Shown: positions 44,336-55,860, counted from the stretch's first letter. The stretch is DNA of 64,000 nt from Achatina immaculata (GCA_009760885.1 CM019692.1:56596964-56660963); one strand, 5' to 3'. A program made the numbers and translations. The notes: generated by a model from the sequence alone, not told the origin.

Positions 44336-45285
44336 GCACACTGGGGACATAGTGTTAGCGTCCATATCACTGGGGACATAGTGTTAGCGTCCATATCATT
44401 GGGGACATAGTGTTAGCGTCCATATCATTGGGGACATAGTGTTAGCGTACATATCACTGGGGACATAGTGTTAGCATCCACATCACCGGGGACATAGTGT
44501 TAGCATCCACATCACTGGGGACATAGTGTTAGCATCCATATCACTGGGGACATAGTGTTAGCATCCACATCACTGGGGACATAGTGTTAGCATCCACATC
44601 ACTGGGGACATAGTGTTAGCATCCAAATCATTGGGGACATAGTGTTAGCATCCAAATCATTGGGGATATAGTGTTGGCGTCCAAATCATTGGGGACATAG
44701 TGTTAGCGTCCAAATCATTGGGGACATAATGTTAGCGTCCAAATCATTGGGGACATAGTGTTAGCGTCCAAATCATTGGGGACATAATGTTAGCATCCAA
44801 ATCATTGGGGACATTGTGTTAGCGTCCAAATCATTGGGGACATAATGTTAGCGTCCAAATCATTGGGGACATAGTGTTAGCGTCCAAATCATTGGGGACA
44901 TAATGTTAGCATCCAAATCATTGGGGACATTGTGTTAGCATCCAAATCATTGGGGACATAGTGTTAGCATCCATATCACTGGGGACATAGTGTTAGCGTC
45001 CAAATCATTGGGGACATAGTGTTAGCGTCCATATCATTGGGGACATAGTGTTAGCGTCCAAATCATTGGGGACATAATGTTAGCGTCCAAATCATTGGGG
45101 ACATAATGTTAGCATCCAAATCATTGGGGACATAGTGTTAGCGTCCAAATCATTGGGGACATAATGTTAGCGTCCATATCATTCGAGACATAGTGTTAGC
45201 GTCCATATCATTGGGAACATAGTGTTAGCGTCCATATCATTGGGGACATAGTGTTAGCATCCATACCATTGGGAACATTGTGTTA
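44336..45285. repeat. minisatellite, 29-bp unit, ~33 copies
   Basis: Unit cattggggacatagtgttag plus cgtccaaat, with at/gt and ca/cg variants grouped in runs. The right end passes without a break into the S-H SINE, whose 3' terminus contains the same gtgttagcgtccatat word. Confidence 0.95.
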
Positions 45286-45480
45286 GCGTCCATATTTTCC
45301 TTCACTTGTCGGCACACTAGAGAACGATGTGAACATCATCGTGCCTTGCCGACTTTCCTTTCTTAGCTGTAGAAGAAGCCAGATTTCCATTCTACAGTTG
45401 AGTAACTGGGCGCTTCCGGCCAGATTAGAACCACCAAACTTCACCATCACGGACTAAGCCACTAACCACTTCGCCAGGCG
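45270..45480 (-). mobile_element. S-H tRNA-headed SINE, copy 2
   Basis: Minus-strand head: A box tggcgaagtggttagtg (45477-45461), then B-box-like ggttctaatctgg (45432-45420). Body: cagttactcaactgtagaat, ggcaaggcacgatgat, gtgccgacaagtgaagg, ending aatatggacgctaacac. The 29-bp array begins at its 3' terminus. Confidence 0.8.
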
Positions 45481-45496
45481 TCCAAATCATCCATAG

Positions 45497-45722
45497 TGAA
45501 CAGAGTCATTCATTCAGCCATTTGCACGTCCATTTGCGGAACTTTTCCTCCCTAACAGCTCTCCTGTAGGCCTCTCGGTTTAAAGTAAGATGCCCCTCTG
45601 CTGATGCGTCCATTCGCAGATCATCAACGATGTCTTGCAGCAATCTTCGCCTTGGTCTTCCTTTCTTTCTTTTTCCAATTATGCATCTTTCCAAGACTGT
45701 CTTCTCTAAATTCTAAACGACG
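45497..45722 (-). mobile_element. L-C LINE 3' end, longest open copy
   Basis: Open minus-strand frame 45694-45506: MERCIIGKRKKGRPRRRLLQ, DIVDDLRMDASAEGH and REAYRRAVREEKFRK. Upstream codons reach about 45722. The G-K-R-K-x-G-R-P-R-R-R signature is the conserved basic tail of many LINE ORF2 proteins. The 3' tail is TCATTCATT at 45507-45515 on +. Confidence 0.8.
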
Positions 45723-45729
45723 TTTAATA

Positions 45730-46077
45730 TATCCAAAATATTTAATTTTTCTCTGTACAATCTGTGCACAGTAGGAAAAATACATTTTTGAAAATACCAA
45801 GGTTTGCTCTTGAAAACTAATGCCATGGAACTAAGATTAAAAATCTGATTAGACAAACACCAACATTTCGCCCACAGAAACCCATATATAGGAACAGAAC
45901 GAAGACAAACAATTACAATTTTCCACCAGGCAGGTAACGTTTCTTTCTTCAGGTATTACGCTCCATATAAATAGCAACAGCGGCACAAGTTACACGACAC
46001 AGGAACTTGTGTCTTCTTTTAGTGCTTCAAGAGAGAGGTGGATTGTTTTTTCTGGCTGTCTTTATTTTCCTCTGTCG

Positions 46078-46114
<37 letters not shown>

Positions 46115-47170
46115 AACGTCATCTTTATTTTATTTCCCATTTGTTGGCTCTTCTTTAACATATGCTTACACATATTCTTACTTCCATACATTTTTTTCAC
46201 TTCCATCGTTTGCGTTGGCCTGATCAATTTATATATCTCCCCGTGAAGTCGAAATTACGGCCTAAAACAGTCCTGTATCGACACTAACGACGTGTTTTTA
46301 AGTTTGAATGATACTTATAACGCTCACCAAGCTTCTGACGTCAACACTGAATCAAGCGTGCTACAGAAATAGTAGAGTTATAGTTGCATAACACTAGAAC
46401 AGAATATAGAAAAGACGATTAAAAAAAAACAATGTTTTAATCAGGCTGAGTTTAAGAATACATGAGGAAAATGAAACCTACCATTTCTGGATAGCTTGAA
46501 TAGAGCAAATGGAAAGCTCAGAAGAAATAAAAGGGTTAGGCGAAGGTGTGTGTGGTAAAGTTTTACGAAAAAAATTCGACGAAGGAAGGAAGCAGGCAAG
46601 CACATGGAGGGATGGAGTAAGGAAAAGGAAAGGAAGAAAGAAAAAGAAAAGAAAGTTAGCAATAAAAAGCAGGAACACTGAAATGGTTATGAAAAAAACA
46701 AGAATACAAGCCACTATTTCTACTACAGTCCTCAGCACGAAACAAAAATAAGAAAAATAGAAATACATCTGGAAAATATATTGAAAACAAAAAAGAAACT
46801 CCGGGGACAAATTAAGAAAAATGTTCTTCTCACATCTGCAGGAAATCTGTTTAACAGTAATTACATATTCTCTTTAAGGGCTTTCCGTTTGCCTGTAAAA
46901 AGTTAATTACGTAAACGGATTTTCACTAATTATTCAGAAGAGGATTTGACAAATCAATAAAAATAACCAATAACCACTTCTTAAGTTCTTCTTTCATAGC
47001 ACTTTTAAAAGAACATTCATATTTATAACAACGTAAGGAAAACTGTTTTGAGAAAAGTAATAATGGGAAATCTGTCTACCTCCATAGCTGAGACTTGGAT
47101 AAATCTGAAGCCCATTTATTCGTCATTTATAATATCAGGTCTAGTGACCAGTGAGCAATTCAGTGGCTTC
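45730..47170. other. no gene seen; (TA)16 at 46079-46110
   Basis: AT-rich. Open frames at 46441-46810 lie on both strands, are rich in Lys or Phe, and have no family resemblance. Confidence 0.45.
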
Positions 47171-47175
47171 TGGTG

Positions 47176-47177
<2 letters not shown>

Positions 47178-47267
<90 letters not shown>

Positions 47268-47301
47268 GTCTGTCTATCTGTCTGTCTGTCTGTCTGTCTG
47301 T
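47178..47301. repeat. (TATC)n followed by (TGTC)n
   Basis: About 23 TATC repeats changing to CTGT repeats, ending exactly where L-A copy 6 begins. The L-A 3' terminus (about 60 bp in other copies) is missing at this junction. Confidence 0.93.
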
Positions 47302-50278
47302 CGGCAAGCTTTTCAACCTCATCAAGGGATTTTATGCCTTTTAATTTGACCTCTCTTAACAATGTCCTCTTTAGAGTTTCCCGCGGTCGGCCTCTTTTTC
47401 CTCTGCCTGTTGTGTTCCACTTTATAGATTGTTTTTGGGATTCTCTAATCGTTTCTTCTAATCACGTGACCACCATATACCCATCTCCTTTTCTTGATCA
47501 CCCATGAGACTGGTTGTTGTTGTTTGATCATCTGTCTTATCTCTGGATTGTTCTTGAATTCGTTCTACTTGATGCCGAGTATTTTTCTTAGGCATTTGTT
47601 TTCAACAGAGTCGAATTTCTTGTCTATTTCTTTAGTTGTTTTCCAGCTTTCACATGCATAAATGAGGGTAGATATTACATTTGAGTTGAATAGTCTTAAC
47701 TTGGTTTTTGTGCTTATAACTTTTGAATGCCATATGTTCTAAAGGTTCTTAAAGATCGACGCTGCTTTTGCAATTATAACTTCCTTTCTGGTGTTACCAT
47801 CCTGATCTATGTAGCTGCCAATGTATGCACATTGAATGACTTATTCAACAGTTGTCCCTTCTACGTGTATTTTTCCATTTTGATTAATGGGAAATTTCAT
47901 TCTTCTTGTTTTGTCCTTGTTAATTTCAAGTCCTATTTTACTACCCAGTGAAAAGAGGACATCTATTTTTTCTTGCATGAAATTCACATTGTTACTGATA
48001 AGAGTTAGGACATCAGCAAAATCAAGATCTTCTAGTTGGGTCCCATGTACCCAGTCAATGCATGTGTTACCTGTGCAGCATTTTTTCATTATGAAGTCCA
48101 TTGTAATTCCAAAAAGCAAACGAGACAGCATACATCCTTGTTTCATGCCTGTTTCAATCTGGAACCATTCGCTCATCCCTTCTTCTGTTTTGACTGCATA
48201 AACATTGTAGAGGTCCTTAATGATGTTGACAGTTTTAGATGGTATTCCATATAGACTTAAAATTCTCCATAATGAATCTCTGTGTATGCTATCAAATGCC
48301 TTTTTAAAGTCTATGAAGTTTAGTATTAATGGTTTCTACTTTTCAATATGTTCTTCAAGTATTATTCTTAGAATAAAGATCTGGTCGAGACAGCGTCTCC
48401 CTTTTCGAAATCCTGCTTGTTCTTCTCTCATTGCTGTATCCACTATATCTTTAAGTCTATTCAAAATGACCTTGCAAAATACTTTTGACAGAACCGATAT
48501 TAAGGTTACTCCTCTCCAGTTTTTACAGTCAAAAAGGTTGCCTTTTTTTTGGTATTTTAACAATGATTCCTTTTTGTTCCATTTAGAAGTAACCTTTTCT
48601 TCTTTCCAAATCTTATTAAACATTCTCTGTAGTTGTCTCATGTTGTCACTATTGATAGCTTTTAACATTTCTGGTGTTATTTCATCTTCACCTGCAGCTT
48701 TGTTGTTAGCCATTAAATTCACTGCCGTTTCAATTTCATGCAGTGTAATTTCATCAAGTTTGACATTTAGTTGTGGGGCTGGTAATTCAGTTTCAAAGTT
48801 TAACAATTCTTTTGGGTGTGGTCGATTAAATATTTCTTGGAAGTGTTCAGCCCATCTTTGCTTTTGGTCTTTACTTTATGTTAATAGTTTTCCAGTTTTG
48901 CTAAGGATTGATCTTTCTTTAGTACCTGTTAGCCTATTTTTTATGTTATATAAAGTTTTGCTGTCTCCTGTTTTTGCTGGTTTCTCTGCTCTTTCGCCAT
49001 ATTATCTATGTAATCTCTTTTATCCCTTATAGCTGAACTTTTTACTTTCTTGTCCATTTCTTTGTATGTTGCTCTCGTCAGATCTTTTCCAAGATCTGCT
49101 TTTACATTTAAAATGTCTAATTTGGCTGCTCGTCTTTCATATATGTACTTCAATGTGTTTTCTGATATCCATGCTTTTCTATTTGTTTTTTTTTTCAGTC
49201 CAGCGGTTGTTTTTGCTGCTGTGATTATGGCTGTGCTGTAAGAATTCCATAATTCATCTATACCTATCTCCTCTACTTCACTGGGTGTTGTGGAACGATT
49301 GGCAAGTTCCTGATTTAAATTACTGTTAGTATTTTCTTCTTGTGGGCTGTGGCTATTTATCGTTCTCAGTAATGCATTCTTGTTTTGGCCTTTCAGTTTT
49401 AGCTTTACTTTCCCTATACACAGACTGTGATCATTGTTGACATCTGCACCCATATATGCCATTATATCTATCAGGTATGTTCTGAATTGCTTTCTAATAC
49501 AAAAATGATCTCTCTGGTTTCTAGTTCTATCATCTGGAGATATTCACGTTGTTTTATGTATCCCTTTGTGTGGAAATACTGTGTCTCCAATGATTATGCC
49601 CTTTGTTTGACATATTTCATTTAATCTTTCTCCGTTCTGATTAACCATGTCAGTTCCTTCTTTCCCCGTTACTTTTTCGACGTCGGTGTTATCTTTCCCT
49701 ACCTTAGCGTTGAAGCCCCCCCCCCCCCCCCATAGCAATTAGGATGTCGTGTTTAGGGACTTTGTTAATGATTTGTTGTAATTGGTCATAGAAATCGTCT
49801 TTTACCTCATCATCTGCATCGTTCGTGGGTGCATAACACTGTATTATTGTCATTCTTCCATATATTCGGTTGTATCGTGCTCTTATTATACGACTGTTCA
49901 CTGGTTCCCATTCTTTCTGGAAGGCTCTTTGCTGCTAAATTTGACATAATTATACCTATCCATCTTTGTGTCTCCCATGATCTCTGCCTGAATGTATTAT
50001 TAACCTACCGTTTTCCGCCGATCTTTTCTCCGATTCTGGCCATCGCATTTCATTGAAGCCCAGTACGTCTACGTGGTATCTCTCCATTTCTCTGATTACC
50101 TGGGTAGTTTTTGTAGGTGCTGCCATTATTCTTACGTTGCAGAATTCAGTCTTTGTCACATGTTTGGGGCCGACGAATGTACTCTTTCGATCTTTGTCTG
50201 GCCTCTTCTGAGTTGGTATCCCTGATGCTCGGTTGATTTCGTTGCGAGTTTCAATAACAGGTTCTTTTTTCACTATCT
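47302..50278 (-). mobile_element. L-A RTE-like LINE, copy 6, near-complete ORF2 with frameshifts
   Basis: The most complete LINE in the window. On the minus strand in order: APE endonuclease (50273-49440) with CNVRIMA, the acidic LGFNEMRW box, QCYAPTND, FNAKVGKD and a final DH; a linker; the RT domain (48806-47890) with NWRGVTLI, AGFRKGRRCLDQIF, ETGMKQGCMLS and the catalytic box; then the tail. RT and APE are the two enzymes of target-primed reverse transcription. Damage: several frameshifts, a 16-base C/G run at 49716-49731 replacing the D of the G-D-F-N-A motif, and FADV in place of FADD. No N-terminal ORF1 is recognisable. Confidence 0.9.
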
Positions 50279-50279
50279 A

Positions 50280-50735
50280 GGGTCGGGGTAATAATTATCT
50301 GTTGCTTATACGATGTTGTATATGAACTTTTACTCTTGGTATTTTATCTTTATAGGTAAAATGAAAGGTTGAAGGTTACACATAACGCTTCTTCAAATAA
50401 TAATAGAATTTATATTGACGCAAATCATTTGTTTACATTGTTATCAAAATCAAACAAATGATAATCAATTTATATGTTTATTCATTAGCTATATCGTTAA
50501 CAACATAATCATTAAAATGATTTCCTTAATTATTCAGATTCCTAGATCTAGATTTCTAGATCAAGACACCTAGATCAAGATTCCTAGATTCCTAGATCTA
50601 GATTCCCAGATTCCTAGGTCAAGATTCCTAGATCTAGATTCCTAGATCAAGAGATCGACAGTGGAAATTCTAGAGAATCAGTTTTAATGTCTCGTACAAA
50701 ATCTCTATTCTTCATCATTAAATGATCGAGTGTTT
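50280..50735. repeat. CCTAGATCTAG-rich short repeats between two LINEs
   Basis: At 50537-50655 the words gattcctagatctag and gattcctagatcaag recur about eight times. They form self-complementary ctagatctag cores. The remainder is AT-rich and possibly L-A 5' UTR. Confidence 0.75.
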
Positions 50736-50737
50736 AT

Positions 50738-52372
50738 TTTTTTTGGTTGAACACTTCCAACAAATATTTAATCGAACACCCAAAAGAATTGTTAAACTTT
50801 GAAACTGACATACCAGCCCCAAAACTAAATGTCAAACTAAATGAAGTTACATTGCATGAAACTGAAACAGCAGTGAATTTAATGGCTAACAACAAACCTA
50901 CAGATGAAGATGAAATAACACTCGAAGTGTTAAAAGCTATCAGTAGTGACAACATGAGACAACTATAGAGAATGTTTAATAAGATTTGGAAAGAAGAAAA
51001 GGTTACTTCTAAATGGAACAAAAAGGAATCATTGTTAAAATACCAAAAAGGTAACCTTATTGACTGTAACAATTGGAGAGGAGTAACTTTAATATCAGTT
51101 GTGTCAAAAGTATTTTGCAAGGTCATTTTGAATAGATTTAAAGATATAGTGGATACTGCGATGAGAGAAGAACAAGCAGGATTTCGAAAAGGGAGAAGCT
51201 GTCTCGACCAGATCTTTACTCTAAGAATAATACTTGAAGAACATATTGAAAAGACACAAACCATTAATACTAAACTTCATAGACTTTAAAAAGGCATTTG
51301 ATAGCATACACAGAGATTCATTATGGAGAATTTTAAGTCTATATGGAATACCATCTAAAATTATCAACATCATTAAGAACCTCTACAACGGATATGTTTG
51401 TGCAGTCAAAACAGAAGAAGGGATAAATGAATGGTTCCAGATTGAAACAGGCATGAAACAAGGATGTATGCTGTCTCGTTTGCATTTTGGAATTACAATA
51501 GACTTCATAATGAAAAATGCTGCACAGGTAACATAGGTATTGACTGGGTACATGGGACCCAACTAGAAGATCTTGATTTTGCTGATGACATAACTCTTAT
51601 CAGTAACAATGTGAATTCCATGCAAGAAAAAAAGATATTCTGTCATTGCTGGCTAGCAAAATAGGACTTGAAATTAACAAGGACAAAACAAAAATAATGA
51701 AACTTCCCATTAATCAAAATGGAGAAATACACGTAGAAGGGACAGCTGTTGAATAAGTCATTCAATGTGCATACATTGGCGTCTACATAGACCAGGATGG
51801 TGACATCAGAAAGGAAGTTAGAATTAGAATTGCAAAAGCAGCATCGATCTTTAAGAACCTTTAGAACATATGGCATTCAAAAGTTATAAGCACAAAAACC
51901 AAGTTTAGACTATTCAATTCAAATATAATATCCACTCTCATTTATGCATGCGAAAGCTAGAAAACAACTAAAGAAATAGACAAGAAATTAGACTCTTTTG
52001 AAAACAAATGCCTAAGGAAAATACTCGGTATCAAGTGGAACGAATTCAGGAACAATCCAGAGATAAGACAGATGACTGAACAACAACCAGTCTCATGGGT
52101 GATCAGGAAAAGGAGATGGGCGTATGTTGGTCACGTTATGAGAAGAAACAGAGAATCCAAAAACAAGCTATAAAGTGGAACAGAACAGGACAAAGAAAAA
52201 GAGGCAGACCGCGTGAAACTCTGAAGAGGACATTGTTAAGAGAGGCCAAATTAACAGGCATAAAATCCCTTGATGAGGTTGAAAGACTCGCCGGGGACAG
52301 GAAAAATTAGCGAACCACGTTTGCGAGACCTATGTGACGTTTAACTTCACGGGAAGGATATACGATATAAGA
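50738..52372 (+). mobile_element. L-A RTE-like LINE, copy 7, 5'-truncated before RT
   Basis: Begins just upstream of the RT domain (PKELLNFETDIPAPKLNVKL) and runs to the family 3' end. RT blocks: NWRGVTLISVVSKVFCKVIL, AGFRKGRSCLDQIF, KKAFDSIHRDSLWRIL, ETGMKQGCMLS and an intact catalytic LEDLDFADDITLIS. The tail has RRWAYVGHVMRR, RKRGRPRETLKRTLLRE. Frame changes near 51270, 51530 and 51660, plus stops, make it inactive. It lies head-to-head with copy 6. Confidence 0.9.
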
Positions 52373-52506
52373 AGATATCTATTTATTTCTTAATCAAAAC
52401 CGCGTACCACATATTAATCAGCCACTAAAACTCATAGATGAAAGGTTGAAGGTGTATATACATTATATGTAGTCTGACATGGCACATTTCAAACGCATAC
52501 ACACAC

Positions 52507-52508
<2 letters not shown>

Positions 52509-52547
<39 letters not shown>
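52509..52547. repeat. (CT)n microsatellite
   Basis: About 19 CT repeats just before the 3' end of the adjacent SINE. Confidence 0.9.
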
Positions 52548-52571
52548 AATTCCCGTTTCCATAGCAGGAAG

Positions 52572-52828
52572 GCATTTTGGGGATACGGTGTTAGGCCCGT
52601 ATTTTCCACGACCATCGGCACATGGAAGCCTGATGAGGTCAGTATCACGCCTGGCCGCATTTACCTTCCCAGATTTCTCTGTTACCAAGTTTTAGAGGCT
52701 GGGTCGACAGCGGGACCCTTTTTGTGTGTGTACCATAAAAAAATACCAGTGCTGAGATTGAACCCGATACCACGGGATTAGTAAACTAGTAAACAGAGCG
52801 ACTGACCACTCAGCCAGCCAGGCCACTG
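52572..52828 (-). mobile_element. S-J tRNA-headed SINE, relative of S-H
   Basis: Minus-strand head: A box tggctgagtggtcagtcgc, B box gggttcaatctc (52764-52753). The body shares gggtcgac and cccagattt (+ strand words) with S-I, and the 3' half (tgttaggcccgtattttcc, atcggcacatgg) with S-H. It is thus a mosaic of the two families. Confidence 0.8.
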
Positions 52829-52984
52829 GACATCTTTATTTTCATTAGTAGTACAAGTTTGGCTTCAAGTTTTTCTTTAATAAAAGAGTTCTCACTATTT
52901 CAATATCAAAACTCTTTATTTACCTTACTCCCTACCCACCCCCGCTCCCTTCTGCTTTATTCCTTTTTTTTCTTCTAGTAATCC

Positions 52985-53157
52985 ATACATAATGAGAAAA
53001 AGAAAGAGCGGAAAACCAAGGCGAAGATGGCTGCAAGACATCGTTGATGATCTGCAAATGGATGCATCAGCAGCAGGCCATCTTGCTCACAACCGAGAGG
53101 CCTACAGGAGTGCTGTTAGGGAGGCAAAGCTCCGCAAGGGACATGCAAATGAATGAG
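52985..53157 (+). mobile_element. L-C LINE 3' end
   Basis: Decayed + strand tail: KPRRRWLQDIVDDLQMDASA, GHLAHNREAYRSAVREAKLR, KGHANE and stop, ending in atgaatgag. Almost collinear with the 20980 copy. Confidence 0.82.
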
Positions 53158-53404
53158 AATGCATCCGTTTTGCAGACTTTGCCTGACTGTTCAGAGCGAA
53201 GTTCCCTCTGTTATGAAAATCATATCGGCCTTATTGAGTATTCGAAACTGAACATCCGCAGAAGGTCGACTCCGATTACAGAAGAGAACGCATTTACCGC
53301 TGAATAAGCTTGCCGTGCAATGAATAAATAGTGTAGCCGATTACTTTTTCCTTTCCGAACATTATCTGTTTGATTTATACACTGTCTGTATGTCCATCGT
53401 AAGT

Positions 53405-53805
53405 ATGGGGTTCCAAGAGAAATATTGTGAGTTGGTACAAGACTTCCCCCCCCCCGAGAAATGTTGTGAGTTGGTATAAGACTCCACCCACCCCAGAGAA
53501 ATGTTGTGAGTTGATACAAGACTCCACCCACCCCAGAGAAACGTTGTGAGTTGATACAAGACTCCACCCACCCCAGAGAAATGTTGTGAGTTGATACAAG
53601 ACTCCACCCACCCCAGAGAAATGTTGTGAGTTGATACAAGACTCCACCCACCCCAGAGAAACGTTGTGAGTTGGTACAAGACTCCCCCCCCCAGAGAAAT
53701 GTTGTGAGTTGGTACAAGACTCCACCCACCCCAGAGAAATGTTGTGAGTTGGTACAAGACTCCACCCACCCCAGAGAAATGTTGTGAATTACTACAAGAC
53801 TCCCT
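53405..53805. repeat. minisatellite, 40-bp unit, ~10 copies
   Basis: Unit atgttgtgagttgatacaag plus actccacccaccccagagaa, exactly 40 bp. Two units have poly-C in place of ccacccacc. Minus-strand open frames of 116-181 codons (SLVSTHNISLGWVE-type) arise because three units read all frames without stops. Confidence 0.95.
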
Positions 53806-53934
53806 TCTCCCGTTTACTTTTTAACACACTCCGGGCCCACCGTTAAAACAGAGACCCCCCCCCCCCGCGCCCCAGAGTAACTGACCGCCTGGGCCTCTCT
53901 GTCCGTGACCCTGATTGTAACCATTCCTTCCTAT
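53806..53934. other. poly-C tract and spacer
   Basis: A run of C with one G lies at 53857-53868. Nothing else recognised. Confidence 0.5.
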
Positions 53935-54262
53935 AATATCAGGAGGTGAAGACGGCTGCCCGATGAGGCAACCAGCGACCCATACGCTAGTGTCATGGTT
54001 AGCGAACCATAGCTGGTCAAGACCCTGCCCCACCTCTCCGTTGGTACCCCCAGTAACAGGCCTAGCCTGGGTAATAGGGCAAGGATCGCCATAGTCCCGA
54101 TGGTGGTGGAGTCTGTTAAAGAAGCATTGCACACCCCCTGATTTTTAGCTGTACTCCGGGACTAAAAAAGTAGCTGCCATAGCCCGCTCCCACGCCGATA
54201 CGATGCTGTGCTTCAGCGCCTCCACAGCATCGGCTGCAGAAAACACAGTTACACGGAGATAG
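53935..54262 (+). mobile_element. S-F SINE-like repeat, copy 4
   Basis: All S-F blocks in order: gaagacggctgcccgatgag, aaccagcgaccc, gcgaaccatagctggtcaag, ccgttggtacccccagtaac, ggtggtggagtctg, gcattgcacacccc, gatgctgtgcttcag, gcatcggctgcag. The tail is lost. Best-preserved body among the four copies. Confidence 0.85.
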
Positions 54263-54264
54263 CA

Positions 54265-54575
54265 TAAGTCCTTTAAGATCGCCTGTAGGCTAGGACCCGA
54301 TGAGTGGAACAAAGGGCAATCATTACAGAGTCCGACTCCTATTACTAATGTACAAGGCATAGTAACATCATTGTTTCTATATCGAATTAAAACGCTGCAG
54401 GTGAGTACTGTGAAAGATTGGCCGCCACTAGAATATGAAATACAAGGTTTCTCATGTAAAAGTGGCCCCTGACTAGATAATACACAAAGTGGGTGTATGA
54501 CAAAGCATAGGATATGGTGGGAAACGTTCTCCTCTCTCTCCCCCCTCCCACTCCCTACTATAAAATATACAAGAA
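54265..54575. other. no gene seen
   Basis: No recognised feature. Confidence 0.4.
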
Positions 54576-54577
54576 AG

Positions 54578-54832
54578 TTTAAGGTAAAGGTAAAGATAGT
54601 CCCATAGTAAATGCCGTAGAGACATCATTATGGTGGGCCATCAGGGTATGAGGTAGGGTGGCCGGGTTCCTCGCTGCTTTTCTTTCCCAGATTTTCTCTG
54701 GTACTCATTTTACGAGGCTGGATCGACCTCCGGGCCGTATTGGTCGGAAAAAAATTCCCGCTCAGTTGGGGATTCGAACCTCGACCATTCGGTTGCTAGA
54801 CGAGTGGTCTAACCACTACGCTAGCCGATCCC
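54578..54832 (-). mobile_element. S-I tRNA-headed SINE, copy 2, well preserved
   Basis: Minus-strand head with A box tagcgtagtggttagacca and B box ggttcgaatcc (54780-54770). The core on + is cccagattttctctggtact then cattttacgaggctggatcg, and the 3' end is aggtaaagatagtcccatag on +. The pol III boxes are close to consensus, so this family was probably active more recently than S-H. Confidence 0.88.
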
Positions 54833-54884
54833 ACAAGAAGGTTTACTCACTCAGTTTTACAGGAGGTGTTGAAGGCGTCGACCC

Positions 54885-55222
54885 GAGACATCAGGGCACA
54901 CTTGTCCACGACATGAAGGCACACTTGTCCACGACATGAAGGCACACTTGTCCACGACATGAAGGACACTTGTCCACGACATGAAGGACACTTGTCCACG
55001 ACATGAAGGCACACTCGTTCACCACATGAAGGCACACTTGTCCACGACATGAAGGCACACTTGTCCACGGCATGAAGGACACTTTTCCACGACATGAAGG
55101 CACACTTGTCCACGACATGAAGGCACACTTGTCCACGACATGAAGGCACACTTGTCCACGACATCAAGGTACACTTGTCCACGACATGAAGGCACACTTG
55201 TCCACGACATCAAGGCACACTT
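54885..55222. repeat. minisatellite, 23-bp unit (21-bp variants), ~15 copies
   Basis: Unit cacacttgtccacgacatgaagg; some units lack ca. Minus-strand open frames of 77-116 codons with Cys-rich repeats (VDKCAFMSWTSVPSCRGQVC) are by-products. Confidence 0.94.
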
Positions 55223-55224
55223 CG

Positions 55225-55755
55225 ATTCTTCTGAACATACTCCTAAACACACTTTGAAGCAATATATACAATCTATACAATATAATTATTTGCTGATAGT
55301 ATTTTCTCTCTTATCCCATGAATGGGGGTGGGTGGGGGGCACTTTAAAATGATAGGCTCTGTTCTGTGCTAGTGCATTACTCTTATTATTTGGATGCCGA
55401 TAGTGGTCATGAAACTGATCATGATAATGCTGACGGTTATGATACTCCCATAGCTTCAACAGGAAGATAGACATACTGACTATCACCTTATTTTTGTTTC
55501 TATAATCCTCATAGTTTTCAAGTATGTTTCTTGTTTTCTGTATATTCTGTCATATATTACACATATGTCTTCACACTTCATTTTTTTACCCTCCTCAATT
55601 TTTCTCTGATGAATGGTATTTGCAAAATCTGGATTAAAATTATGCAATAAACCTATGAACAACCAAGCAGAAAGTAGCCACTGTGTTAGTATGCAGTATT
55701 AGCATTCTGGATAATCTTTCTCTCATTTGTTAAACGTAGCCCTATTATGCCGTAG
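55225..55755. other. no gene seen
   Basis: AT-rich with no recognised family. Confidence 0.4.
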
Positions 55756-55756
55756 A

Positions 55757-55860
55757 GATAACTAGAGATATGGTGTTAGTGCCTATATTTTCTTTGATAT
55801 GTAGGCACATTAGAGAGTGATGTGGTCAGCATCTGTTATAATGTCTCTCGACTCACTAGG
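55757..55860 (-). mobile_element. S-H SINE 3' half, copy 3
   Basis: Matches the S-H 3' body on the minus strand: + strand words atatggtgttagtgcctata, tgatatgtaggcacattaga, gagtgatgtggtcagcatct. The tRNA head is missing. Confidence 0.7.

Noticed and set aside
44336..45285. Regularly spaced direct repeats suggesting a CRISPR array
   Set aside because: Units are contiguous 29-mers with no unique spacers and no cas genes, in a eukaryotic context; it is a minisatellite.
53220..53769. 181- and 135-codon repeat frames
   Set aside because: By-products of the 40-bp minisatellite.
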